A DNA stretch of 64,000 nucleotides from Chryseobacterium oranimense (GTDB lineage: Bacteria; Bacteroidota; Bacteroidia; Flavobacteriales; Weeksellaceae), in contig NZ_CP104203.1 in NCBI RefSeq assembly GCF_025244725.1, positions 1,488,001 to 1,552,000 of the forward strand, in the 5' to 3' direction. The notes beneath the pieces are model-generated. The model ran no database searches and had not been told where the DNA came from. It was given only the letters and a program-made list of their open reading frames with translations. The position numbers were made by a program, and so were the translations under genes. Below are positions 27,147 through 35,884 of this stretch, piece by piece; the first letter of the stretch is position 1, and the number at the start of each line of letters is the position of its first letter.

Positions 27147-28601
27147 TCAATTATTATTGATGTTTTTCATCCAGATATACAGATCTTCTCCTGAAGAAAT
27201 ATTCAGTCTTTTTCTCAGTCTGTTCTTTCTGATCTGTATTGACTGGGGTTGTACAAATGTAAATGCAGCAATATCTTTGGAAGAAAAGTTCAGAAATAAT
27301 AAAGCGCAGAATTTTAATTCGCTGTTTTGCAAAAGAGGTTCAATTTGTAGCAGTTTTGGAAAAAAATCAGGATAAACTTCCTGAAATCTTGTCATAAACT
27401 CCGGGTCATTATTTTTAGCCAATTGAATCACTTCTTCAAAAGCAACATTTATCTTTTGAGTCAATACTTTAGCTTCCTGTTCTTTTACATTTAGAATTTT
27501 ATTCTTTTTGTGTACTCTGTTATTTACTAAGAAAATGATAATAACAGAACAAGTACCTCCTATAAATATAATGTAAAGTAAAAGGTTGTTTCTATCTGCC
27601 ATAGGCTTTTGCTTTTCTTCTACCAGAAGGCCAATGGTGTCTTTCAGATTTTCATCCTCTATTGTCTTTAAACTATCGCTTAGAGTGTTATATTTAAACG
27701 TATATTTTTTTTCATTATCCCTTTGGTTTGTTTTTTCGTATGCCCGGGATATCAAGCCGTATAATTCCAATAATTTTTTAAAGTTCTTTACTTTTGCAGC
27801 AAGCTCTATTGCTTTTTTATAATTTGAAATAGCAGAATCATACTGCTTTTTCGCCTCATCAATTTCACCCAAAAGTTTAAATGTTCTGAATTCATTATTA
27901 CCAAGTACAATAGGTACGGATTGAGCTGACTTTATATAAAATTCTGCGGAATCAATTTTCTTTTCTTTAAGCTTTGTTTCAGCTAAAATTAACAGGCCAA
28001 CTTTTAAACTTGTATTCAGACCTGAATTCAGTTTTTTAGGCTTTTTCACTTCTTCAATAACTCTCTTGCCATAATAAGTAGCTGAATCATAACTTTTTTT
28101 TTCCATATGGTTTTTAGCCATTTCAACCAGAGTCAAAGTATTTGAGGAATATCTGGTGGAATCTGATTTTATATTATTTGCCAGTACTAAATTCTTTCTG
28201 AGTTTTTTCAACGCCTCATCATACATTTTAATTCCTTTATAATTTATGCTGTATAATAAATTCATAGAAATTTCTTCATCCTCGTCGTCTATATTTTTAA
28301 ACTCCGATTCCATTAATTTTAAATAGTAATTACTTTTATTATACCTGTATTCTCCAGAAAAAGCAAGAGCTAAATTATAGCATGCATATACTTTTCCTTT
28401 TGGATAATTAATATGTTTTGAGTCTTCCAGTATTGAAAGATTTAATTTAATCATATGATCTGTCTGACCTTCAAAAAGAAGAGCGTTAGACTTTTCCAGT
28501 CTATTATCAATAGCTGCTGTAGTAATCTTTTGCTGAGCAAACAGTAAAAAAGGAAAAAGGAAAATAAGAAATTTCATTGTGTTTTTAAGGGTTTTATTCA
28601 A
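27147..28601 (-). CDS. Membrane-anchored TPR protein with LuxR-like helix-turn-helix
   Basis: The 484-residue protein has a signal peptide ending FAQQ (about 1-23), a helical TPR-type region (about 30-310, for example YDSAISNYKKAIELA) and one membrane helix (about 335-357, LLLYIIFIGGTCSVIIIFLV). After a coiled linker a cytoplasmic C-terminus carries NFSSKDIAAFTFVQPQSIQI and RKNRLRKRL. This matches the flavobacterial TPR-transmembrane-HTH regulators, in which a periplasmic TPR domain faces outward and the helix-turn-helix faces the DNA. The likely targets are its neighbours: the secreted protein and the HTH genes across the 417-bp divergent gap. The signal is unknown. Confidence 0.8.
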   Translation of the reverse strand: MNKTLKNTMKFLIFLFPFLLFAQQKITTAAIDNRLEKSNALLFEGQTDHMIKLNLSILEDSKHINYPKGKVYACYNLALAFSGEYRYNKSNYYLKLMESEFKNIDDEDEEISMNLLYSINYKGIKMYDEALKKLRKNLVLANNIKSDSTRYSSNTLTLVEMAKNHMEKKSYDSATYYGKRVIEEVKKPKKLNSGLNTSLKVGLLILAETKLKEKKIDSAEFYIKSAQSVPIVLGNNEFRTFKLLGEIDEAKKQYDSAISNYKKAIELAAKVKNFKKLLELYGLISRAYEKTNQRDNEKKYTFKYNTLSDSLKTIEDENLKDTIGLLVEEKQKPMADRNNLLLYIIFIGGTCSVIIIFLVNNRVHKKNKILNVKEQEAKVLTQKINVAFEEVIQLAKNNDPEFMTRFQEVYPDFFPKLLQIEPLLQNSELKFCALLFLNFSSKDIAAFTFVQPQSIQIRKNRLRKRLNISSGEDLYIWMKNINNN

Positions 28602-29018
28602 TTGTGATTTTCTTAATTAGCAACAAATAATAAATTTATACATATAATAATATTACGTATGTAAATTTAATATTAAATTAACAAATAGTTTATTTTATTC
28701 ACAACACATTTGTGTTTTATTTAAGTGCAGGCATTCTTTTTAGAATTAAAATATAATAGCAGCTTTATTTTGACAATGTTAAAAATTCACAAATGAACAT
28801 CTAGCTTTTCAAGCTATTACATAGATATTACATAGGTATTACATAAAATAATTTGGTTGCACTGGGGCTTATTTAATAAAAACGAACAAATATTTCACTA
28901 TTTTAAAAATCTAATAGTAAAAATAGATTTATAAATAAATTTTTAAATGTAATATTCAAGTAAGATCATGTTTTTTTCTGTCGTAATAAAAATCCAGTAA
29001 AATTGTAATCTCGAAACA
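28602..29018. promoter_or_regulatory. Divergent AT-rich regulatory region
   Basis: This 417-bp gap separates the TPR regulator from the paired HTH genes. It contains three perfect-phase 11-bp repeats at 28815-28847 and an inverted copy ATGTAATA at 28947-28954. Promoters for both directions must lie here, but I see no clear box. No ORF is supported. Confidence 0.5.
28815..28847. repeat. Three 11-bp direct repeats, TATTACATAgg
   Basis: TATTACATAGA, TATTACATAGG and TATTACATAAA stand head to tail with no gap. The period of 11 bp places each copy on the same face of the helix. Two related copies occur at 26932-26953. Confidence 0.7.
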
Positions 29019-29441
29019 ATGACAATGGATTTAAAAGAAATATATATTGGACAACTAATCAAACAAAGAGTTTCAGAATGTGACATTTCTATAACCAGGA
29101 TAAGTAAGTTTCTTCAATGCAGTGAAGAAGAAATTGAAAAAATATATGAAAAAAAATCTGTAGAAGCCGATGTACTTTTAAAATTAAGTAAGTTACTTGA
29201 GTACGATTTTTTCCGGATATATTCTCAACATCTTATTCTGTATTCTCCTCAGGCATCGATAAAGTATAATTGTGCCAAAACACAGCTACCATCTTTTAGG
29301 AAAAATATTTACACAAGAGAAATTATTGAGTTTATACTGGATTTGGTAGAAACACAACAAAAATCCAAAGCACAAATAATACAGGAATATGGAATTCCTA
29401 AAACTACCCTTTACAAATGGATAGCCAAATATCAAAAATGA
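29019..29441 (+). CDS. Small helix-turn-helix protein, transposase-like C-terminus
   Basis: The 140-residue protein has an N-terminal XRE-like helix-turn-helix (about 8-60: GQLIKQRVSECDISITRISK) and a C-terminal segment (about 100-140) that reads QIIQEYGIPKTTLYKWIAKYQK, like the helix-turn-helix of IS3-type transposase A subunits. No transposase catalytic part follows, nor inverted repeats. A second ATG at 29025 is in frame. A very similar gene architecture follows at 29457. I have seen such pairs in Chryseobacterium, but their function is not known to me. Confidence 0.6.
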   Translation: MTMDLKEIYIGQLIKQRVSECDISITRISKFLQCSEEEIEKIYEKKSVEADVLLKLSKLLEYDFFRIYSQHLILYSPQASIKYNCAKTQLPSFRKNIYTREIIEFILDLVETQQKSKAQIIQEYGIPKTTLYKWIAKYQK

Positions 29442-29456
29442 AAAAATTACAGAAGC

Positions 29457-29780
29457 ATGATTAATACTCCTAATTACAAGAAGATTTATACTGATATCTT
29501 AGATCAAAAGTATCCTCAAAAAATACCTATATGCCAAAGAATATTAAATAAAAAAAAGCTTTCTACTCTGGATATTATTGCATTAAATAAAATAATATTT
29601 GGTGAGCAGGATAATGAATCTATAATCTTTAACCAAAGGCATCGTTCTTACTGTGAGAAAACAATAATAGAAATTCTTGACTATCAAAAGAAATATAATC
29701 TTAACAATACTCAAATTGCCTTACATTTTAAAATGAGCCGTAACAGTGTTGCAACGTGGAAGAGAAAATACCTTGTTTAG
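29457..29780 (+). CDS. Small helix-turn-helix protein, partner of the preceding gene
   Basis: The 107-residue protein ends in LNNTQIALHFKMSRNSVATW, a helix-turn-helix similar to that of the preceding gene. Its N-terminal half is helical and charged (YKKIYTDILDQKYPQK). It starts 15 bases after the previous stop, so the two are co-transcribed. No catalytic domain is present. It could be a regulator, a phase-variation or anti-activator partner, or the remains of a transposase gene, but both frames are intact. Confidence 0.55.
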   Translation: MINTPNYKKIYTDILDQKYPQKIPICQRILNKKKLSTLDIIALNKIIFGEQDNESIIFNQRHRSYCEKTIIEILDYQKKYNLNNTQIALHFKMSRNSVATWKRKYLV

Positions 29781-30033
29781 ATAGTAATTTATAATTGTTA
29801 GAATCTTACTTAAAAAAAACTTTAAATTTCATGTTCTTTTTCTTTACATATTCTCTGATATACTTCTGTAATCGAATGCTTTCCAGTAGCGTTCTGTATC
29901 TTTAATTTCAAATACTGTATGTAATAATCTGTCTGAGCTTTGCATTTTCTATTAATTTCAATCAACTTTCAAAAATTGAAATTTCGTTTATTATTTCCAT
30001 TCATTAATCGGTAAATCTTTTTAATTTTGCTTT

Positions 30034-30357
30034 ATGGATTTACGAGATCAGTTAAAGAACCTTTTTCCTGAACACGAGGAGCAGGATTTTGAGATGCCTA
30101 AAGAAGAATTTAAGCAGCAGGAACCTTTGGTGTGCAAATTTGAGAAGAAAGGCAGAAATGGTAAGCCCGTAACGATTGTTGAGGGCTGGGAAGGCAGTGA
30201 GGAAGATTTAAAGAAAATCTCTAAAAAAATAAAAACCACCCTGGGAATAGGTGGCTCAGAAAAAGACGGAACGATCATTATTCAGGGTGATAACCGTGAC
30301 AAAATAATGAATATCCTTAAAGAAATGGGATACAAAACCAAAAGAGTCGGCGGATAG
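30034..30357 (+). CDS. SUI1/eIF1-like translation factor
   Basis: The 107-residue protein has an acidic N-terminal leader and the SUI1 fold (residues 35-107) with KPVTIVEGWEG, LKKISKKIKTTLGIGGSEKDG and the terminal IIQGDNRDKIMNILKEMGYKTKR (the two long motifs read as adjacent short blocks). It is the bacterial YciH/eIF1 relative, thought to affect start-codon fidelity. A TAATTTTG box at 30022-30029 lies only four bases before the ATG. Confidence 0.92.
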   Translation: MDLRDQLKNLFPEHEEQDFEMPKEEFKQQEPLVCKFEKKGRNGKPVTIVEGWEGSEEDLKKISKKIKTTLGIGGSEKDGTIIIQGDNRDKIMNILKEMGYKTKRVGG

Positions 30358-30359
30358 GT

Positions 30360-31259
30360 CTAGAAATAGATCTGGGTTTCCGGCATCAGGTTTTTTAACC
30401 GTTCAATCTTTGTTTTTTCTATTGGATTTCCTGTCAGGATAAGGGTTTTCAGCTTTTTCAGCTGAGCTATTTCTGAAGGAAGATCTGTTAAATAATTATG
30501 AGCCAGATTCATACTGACTATATTTTTCAATCCTTTTATCTCCGGAGATATTTCTGTGATGTGGTTGCTGCTGGCATTCAAAAATTCAAGATTACGAGCT
30601 TTAAAAAGATTTTCCGGGAGTTTTACAATCGCATTCTGCTGCAGCTCCAGATATTTCAAATTTTTAGGAAAAGAAAGATTTCCCAGGTCATTAATCTGAT
30701 TTTCAGATAAATTGAGAAACTTTAAATTTTTGATCCTGTACAAACGGTCGGCAATCATACTGATCTGGTTTCCCTGAAGGTTAATTTCTTCCAATGCGGG
30801 AATTTTCATCAGGGCTTCCGGAAATACATTAAGATTATTGGCATCAAAATGCACAGTCTTTAAATTTTGAAGTTTGGCGATATTGGAATTAATGTTTGTC
30901 AGGCCATTGAGGTTCATTGAGAAGGTGTTGAGTTTTTTCAGATTCCCTATTTCATCAGGGATGTATTTGATGCTGTTTTCATTCACATTCAAAATCTCAA
31001 GCTCAGTCAGGGTAAAAATCTCCTGATCCATTTTTTCAAGCTTGTTTCCCATGATGTTCAGGAAAAACAGAGACTGCAGTCTGGAAATCTGCGGTGGAAG
31101 GTTGAAAAGTCCTTTTTGCCTGAAACTTATGCTATAAACCGTCTTTTCACTGTTCAATGCATCATCAATGCTGGTAAAAGTGGGATATTTTACAGGATCA
31201 ATCTGTGCCCTTAGCTGGCAGAGAGATAGAACAGAGATAAATAGGATAATTTTTTTCAT
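30360..31259 (-). CDS. Secreted leucine-rich repeat protein
   Basis: The 299-residue protein has a signal peptide (about 1-18, MKKIILFISVLSLCQLRAQ) and about ten leucine-rich repeats of 22-24 residues with the LxxLxxLxLxxNxL pattern (for example LKFLNLSENQINDLGNL). No sorting domain or anchor follows. Such proteins are usually ligand-binding scaffolds. The ATG is only eight bases from a very strong hairpin at 31268-31302, probably the terminator of the preceding gene, so its expression may depend on read-through. Confidence 0.82.
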   Translation of the reverse strand: MKKIILFISVLSLCQLRAQIDPVKYPTFTSIDDALNSEKTVYSISFRQKGLFNLPPQISRLQSLFFLNIMGNKLEKMDQEIFTLTELEILNVNENSIKYIPDEIGNLKKLNTFSMNLNGLTNINSNIAKLQNLKTVHFDANNLNVFPEALMKIPALEEINLQGNQISMIADRLYRIKNLKFLNLSENQINDLGNLSFPKNLKYLELQQNAIVKLPENLFKARNLEFLNASSNHITEISPEIKGLKNIVSMNLAHNYLTDLPSEIAQLKKLKTLILTGNPIEKTKIERLKNLMPETQIYF

Positions 31260-31267
31260 AAAAAGAA

Positions 31268-31302
31268 GTTTCTGGGCGGCGGCTTTGCCGCCGCCCAGAA
31301 AC
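31268..31302 (-). terminator. 16-bp GC-rich hairpin after the PhoX-like gene
   Basis: On the minus strand a perfect 16-bp stem (core GGGCGGCGGC with GCCGCCGCCC, three-base loop) is followed by CTTCTTTTTATG. The T-rich tail overlaps the leader of the leucine-rich repeat gene. Confidence 0.8.
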
Positions 31303-31314
31303 AGGTATTAATAA

Positions 31315-33468
31315 TTACTTTTTCAATAATTTCACAGTCTTCTGGAAACCGCCTTCTGCCTCGATATTCAGAACAAGGATACGGGATAATTCCAGCTGGT
31401 GGGTAAAATCAAGATCCAACGATCTGTTTACTCCACTGAATTTTTTGGTATAAACAATCTTTCCGTCAATGCTGTATGCTGTTACCGAAATATCTTTCAA
31501 TCCTTTCGGTGAATTGATCTTAACCATTCCTGAAGTAGGATTTGGAGCTACATCAACCGTATTTTCTGCATTTTGGTTTTCGACAGTTCCTAATGCTCCT
31601 GAAGTTCCCAGGTTTTGTTTTAAGGCGATCACAATGGTAGCTGATTTTCCTCTGTAATCGATAGTGTTTCCTGTAGCATCTACATCTGTAGTAATGGTAG
31701 AGTCAGGATGCTGGATCGAGAAGAAGCCGAATTTATGGTCAGGAGTAAACGTCAGTCCTGTCGGCTCTGATCCTGCTGGCATTGAAGCGAAAAGTCTTAC
31801 TTTAGGATTAGCCTGGGTATGATCCGGGGCAATTACCCAAATATAATTTTTCCCGCCATCCTGAAGAACCCAAAGGTTTCCAAGTTCATCAAAAGTAAGG
31901 TTGTCGTTTCCATCGCCCCATGCTTCAGTCTTCATCCCTTGTGGGGTATTGAATGAGTACGTTGTGGCAGCACCTCCCGCAAAAGTTTCAACCTGAGAAG
32001 CTGTTGCTCCGTTATCCTGAAGACGGTAAATTTTATCCAGTCCTTTTGCTGTAAAATAAATCTTTCCATCCAGCGGACTGATGTCCACATCTTCTACTCC
32101 GTTAAATCTTGTTCCTCCAAGAGACTGGGCAAGAGCTGCGGTGTTATTCTGATCTGCTTTCACTTTATTCGGAACCTGAATCCATGTTGCCGTAGTTACT
32201 ACAGGATCTCCGGAAACGCTTAATCCCTGATCTAATTTTAAAACATACAGATTTCCTGAAGAAAGATCATTCGGGGTATCCGTTACATATTTGTACACCA
32301 TATGAGTTCCTCCGTCTTCTCCGTAATAGGCTGTAGTTCCAGCACTGTTTACCACTACGTTTTCGTGGTTCATAATACCCATCTGCCAAAGTTTTCCTTT
32401 GGACCCGTCGGCATTTTTAGAGATAACCTGTGCTGTAGCAGGGTCAATTTCCACTAGCCATCCATAATCTTTATAACCGTCATTGTTCACATCATTGGAA
32501 GTAACAGATTCTTCGGCTGTAACCACTGTTCCCCAAGGGGTAATTCCACCTGAACAGTTTCTGATCGTCTGAACCAGGCTAGGGTCTGAAAAGCTTACAG
32601 CTCTGGATCTTGTCAGCTGCCAAAGTTTTGTAGAGGCATTATAATTCACCTCAGCCATTGTAACGCCTCCCGGATTTGTTTCATGGTTTACAGAAAGATA
32701 TCCGTTTGTGCTGCTTCCTGCTTTGGCAACATAGGCTGTAAAATCATTCTGACCGCCTACCATTCCGCCTCCTTCAGTATAATTATCACCTTCTTTTAGG
32801 ATAAGCTGGTATTTATGTTCTGCCGGAATGATCAGTTTATTGGTTTGTGCAGTAGGAATAATTGAAGTAAAACAGCTGATATGCGTTCCTGTACATCCTG
32901 GACCAGGAGTTACAGTTGCTGTTGTCTTTAAATAAGCATCTATTCTAAGGTCCGAACTCGCCCCGCTTCTGTTATGAAGCTCTATGGAAATCCTGTTAGT
33001 TCCATTTACAAAACTGGATTTTGGAATAGAGAAAATATTATAAACATTTTCTGCCGCACCATCAATCGTAGTGCTGGACGGTGTACTGAAAGCAATAGTA
33101 CCAGCAGGCATATTATCTCTCACAACCTCTACTCCGTTGAGATAAACTACAATTCCGTCATCTCTCATCACTCCAAGTTCCATATTATCGGTAAGAGTTG
33201 ATAAGTCCACCGTAAAGTCTTTAGCAAAATAAGCTGCTGTAAGACCTGAACTGATTGTAGTTGTTACTGGGTCGCCGTATCCAAGAGGACCATTTCCTGT
33301 GGCCCATGTTGAAATGTCAAATGTTTGCCCTTTCCAGGAATCCGCCAGCGCCTGGTTATTGTCCTTATAGCTCCATGACGAGTTTTTATTGAATAAAAAA
33401 GTCTGCGCCTGTAAACTAAAGCCGGCAACCATTGCCAATGCCGCAATTGTAAGTAATTTTTTCTTCAT
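31315..33468 (-). CDS. PhoX/DUF839-like secreted protein with T9SS sorting domain
   Basis: The 717-residue protein has a signal peptide (about 1-21) and an N-terminal jelly-roll-like region (about 25-180, DSWKGQTFDISTWATGNGPL). A large beta-propeller region resembles the PhoX/DUF839 phosphatase family: NHETNPGG, GVEDVDISPLDGKIYFTAKG, GIMNHENV and HMVYKYV. The last 75 residues (PNPTSGMVKINSPKGL, then KTVKLLKK) are a type IX secretion C-terminal domain. It is probably exported to the surface and may release phosphate from organic esters using Ca and Fe; the metal ligands cannot be confirmed by eye. It heads a two-gene unit with the leucine-rich repeat gene. Confidence 0.82.
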   Translation of the reverse strand: MKKKLLTIAALAMVAGFSLQAQTFLFNKNSSWSYKDNNQALADSWKGQTFDISTWATGNGPLGYGDPVTTTISSGLTAAYFAKDFTVDLSTLTDNMELGVMRDDGIVVYLNGVEVVRDNMPAGTIAFSTPSSTTIDGAAENVYNIFSIPKSSFVNGTNRISIELHNRSGASSDLRIDAYLKTTATVTPGPGCTGTHISCFTSIIPTAQTNKLIIPAEHKYQLILKEGDNYTEGGGMVGGQNDFTAYVAKAGSSTNGYLSVNHETNPGGVTMAEVNYNASTKLWQLTRSRAVSFSDPSLVQTIRNCSGGITPWGTVVTAEESVTSNDVNNDGYKDYGWLVEIDPATAQVISKNADGSKGKLWQMGIMNHENVVVNSAGTTAYYGEDGGTHMVYKYVTDTPNDLSSGNLYVLKLDQGLSVSGDPVVTTATWIQVPNKVKADQNNTAALAQSLGGTRFNGVEDVDISPLDGKIYFTAKGLDKIYRLQDNGATASQVETFAGGAATTYSFNTPQGMKTEAWGDGNDNLTFDELGNLWVLQDGGKNYIWVIAPDHTQANPKVRLFASMPAGSEPTGLTFTPDHKFGFFSIQHPDSTITTDVDATGNTIDYRGKSATIVIALKQNLGTSGALGTVENQNAENTVDVAPNPTSGMVKINSPKGLKDISVTAYSIDGKIVYTKKFSGVNRSLDLDFTHQLELSRILVLNIEAEGGFQKTVKLLKK

Positions 33469-33821
33469 TTTCTATCGATTTATTAGATACTGCAAAACTA
33501 TTTTTTTGGCCCGGCACCTCTGTTAATAGGACTTTAAATATAAAGAGGGGAATATTAATTTATTTATAACCCTATGTTAAGGGAATTAAATAATTGTTAA
33601 ATGATGCGGGTTTTGGGTTTCGGGATGCGAGTTATGAGTTTCGAGTTTAAAGTTTAAGGTTTGGAGTATGGAGTTTGGAGTTGGAAGCTATTTGGTTTAA
33701 AATTGAAAAAACTCAAGCTTAGGATTATACTTAATATTTTAATATTATTACTAACCAACCCTGAGAAATAACTCACCTTTCGTGCATTCCCGAAACTCGC
33801 AACCCGTAACCCGTAACACAA
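33469..33821. repeat. GGGTTTCGGG/CCCGAAAC low-complexity intergenic region
   Basis: This 353-bp gap contains a run built of GGGTTTCGGG, GAGTTTCGAG and TTTGGAGT units at 33605-33690. A complementary stretch CCCGAAACTCGCAACCCGTAA lies at 33789. The ends can pair across an AT-rich centre. This looks like a dispersed flavobacterial repeat. No gene is seen. Confidence 0.5.
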
Positions 33822-35651
33822 TTATTTCGCCCTGCTGATATCTGTCAAAGAATTCAGGAAAGCAATGATTTGTTTGATCTCGGTTTTTGTAAGATCCAGC
33901 TTATCCGGTGGCAATGTCTGGTTTTTCATCTTTAAACCAAGTCCTTCTCCTCCGCCTTCGTTATAGAAATCCATTACTTCTTCCAGGGTACTGAAAGCTC
34001 CATTATGGAAATAAGGCTTGGTAAGCGCAATATTTCTTACGGTAACCGTTTTGAAAGAATAATCATAAATCCAAGATTTTTCTTTTTTTACAGGACTATT
34101 TCCTCTTCCCAAATCCTTATCCAGTTCAGCAGGAAGCTGATTCACAGGTTTTGTTGTAATGCCCAGGACCTCGGATTCGTTTTCATTGAAAAACGGCGGT
34201 ACCAGCCCTGAAAAATGCGGAGCAAAATGACAGGTAGCACAATTGGCTTTCCCCATGAAAAGATTGTATCCTTTTTTCACATCTTCAGAAATGTCTTTTT
34301 CATTTCTCATAAAGCGGTCAAAATCGCTGTCGAAAGAATACAGGGAAGCTACATATGAACTTAAGGCCCTGGAGAAGTTTTCCTTATTTATTTTACCGTC
34401 TTTAAAAGCATTACGGAAAGCTTTTTTATATTCAGGTTTTGTATTTAATTTCTGGATGATTTCTTCATAGCTGGTATTAAATTCATCATCATTGTAGATC
34501 ACATGTTCCGCCTGCTGTTCCAGATAAAATGCACGCAGGTCGTAAAAAAATCTTTTCGCAAAAACAGCATTATATAAAGACGGGGAATTTCTAAGAACGG
34601 TTTTTCCTTCCACATTACTCTGAGATTTTACTTTGAGGTCAGTAAAGGCATTTTCCTGAAGATGACAGGCAGCACAGCTCATTTTACCGTTCTGACTTAA
34701 TTTCTGATCATAAAAAATTGATTTTCCAAGACTTCTAAGATCTGCATTGTCTTCCGAAGATTTCAGTAAGGTGTAAAAATACGGATCCAGAAAATCGCTG
34801 CTGAAAAGATTTTTGCTCTTTACATTCCAGCCGGAAAACTCTTTAAGATCATCCTCTCTCCCATCCCATTTTCCAAATTCTTCATAAAGAGGCTGAATAT
34901 ATTTCTTGTAAAACTCAATCCTGTCAAAAGCTTCAAAATCTTTATGGTCTGAAAGATAGCTGATTCCTTCAGTAAGAATTTGATTGGCTTTCTGAACATT
35001 ATAGTTTTTAAAATAAGCATCATCGTTGATGTATTGTTTAATTCCGGTAAATGCATGGGCCGCTTCTTCGGAAATATTCAGGGAACCTGGTGTATCAAAG
35101 CCTGTAACTCCGAGGGTATATATTCTTATCAGCTCTATCCTTAAAGGCAGTGTTTTGTTATTTCCACGGCTTAACCCATTCTTCACAGCACTCAGGTAAA
35201 AGCCTGAATAGGAATTGTACAGAAAATCTGTGATGGTTTTGATTTTTTCCTTTTCTTCCGGAGCCTCATCAGAAAATATCAGTTCATCCAGCACCTGAAG
35301 CCCTTCCGGTGGCAAGGTATAAGCAGAAGTGCCCGCAGCCTCTATATGAAACAGCGGAGCGGCATTAAGATGTGTTTTTGTAAATTCCGGATAATGATAG
35401 GCAATATAAAATTCAATTTCCTTAAATGAATTCCGGGTACTGCTTAAAGAGTTCCGGAGCTCTTCGATAGAAATCTGATCTTCCGAGAATTTATAGACAT
35501 CCGACTTTAGCTGTTCCAACTTGTTTTTAAAATCTGACAAACCTTTATTAACAACGGTATTTTCGTTTTCTTTTCCCTTATCAACCGGGTTAAAAGACAT
35601 GACAGCCAAACCTATCAAAATAACTACAGCAAGCAGAGGATATAATCTCAT
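33822..35651 (-). CDS. Diheme cytochrome c peroxidase/MauG-like protein with a long N-terminal domain
   Basis: The 609-residue protein has an N-terminal membrane segment (about 5-20). About 280 helical residues of unclear family follow, then the CCP/MauG core with two heme-binding motifs: CAACH near residue 325 and CATCH near residue 470. Conserved SQNGKMSCAACH, LRNSPSLYNAVF and KPYFHNGAFSTLEEVMDFYN segments support the assignment. It should be an envelope-associated heme peroxidase or oxidant enzyme. The long N-terminal region is roughly twice the size of the core N-terminal region of simple peroxidases. Its neighbour on the same strand is the PhoX-like gene. Confidence 0.85.
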   Translation of the reverse strand: MRLYPLLAVVILIGLAVMSFNPVDKGKENENTVVNKGLSDFKNKLEQLKSDVYKFSEDQISIEELRNSLSSTRNSFKEIEFYIAYHYPEFTKTHLNAAPLFHIEAAGTSAYTLPPEGLQVLDELIFSDEAPEEKEKIKTITDFLYNSYSGFYLSAVKNGLSRGNNKTLPLRIELIRIYTLGVTGFDTPGSLNISEEAAHAFTGIKQYINDDAYFKNYNVQKANQILTEGISYLSDHKDFEAFDRIEFYKKYIQPLYEEFGKWDGREDDLKEFSGWNVKSKNLFSSDFLDPYFYTLLKSSEDNADLRSLGKSIFYDQKLSQNGKMSCAACHLQENAFTDLKVKSQSNVEGKTVLRNSPSLYNAVFAKRFFYDLRAFYLEQQAEHVIYNDDEFNTSYEEIIQKLNTKPEYKKAFRNAFKDGKINKENFSRALSSYVASLYSFDSDFDRFMRNEKDISEDVKKGYNLFMGKANCATCHFAPHFSGLVPPFFNENESEVLGITTKPVNQLPAELDKDLGRGNSPVKKEKSWIYDYSFKTVTVRNIALTKPYFHNGAFSTLEEVMDFYNEGGGEGLGLKMKNQTLPPDKLDLTKTEIKQIIAFLNSLTDISRAK

Positions 35652-35884
35652 GAATTTTTAGCGGCAAAACTACCGTTCCGATGTTATCTTAAGTTTAAGT
35701 ACAGATTAAATAATGTTTATAATTTCAGGTAAAATATTTTTATTAATTTTAAACCCCGAAATCAAATTCATTATACTTGGAGAACGGCTGATTTCTAAAA
35801 AGCCGACTTAAAAAATGATGACGTAAGATATTGGGAGAGGATTTTTTAAACCATTTTCATCGATTAAAAACAAAAATATAAATT

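Noticed and set aside
28815..28847. CRISPR-like repeat
   Set aside because: The repeats are 11 bp and contiguous, with no spacers and no cas genes.
29019..29780. Complete insertion sequence
   Set aside because: No terminal inverted repeats, no target duplication and no catalytic transposase domain are visible.
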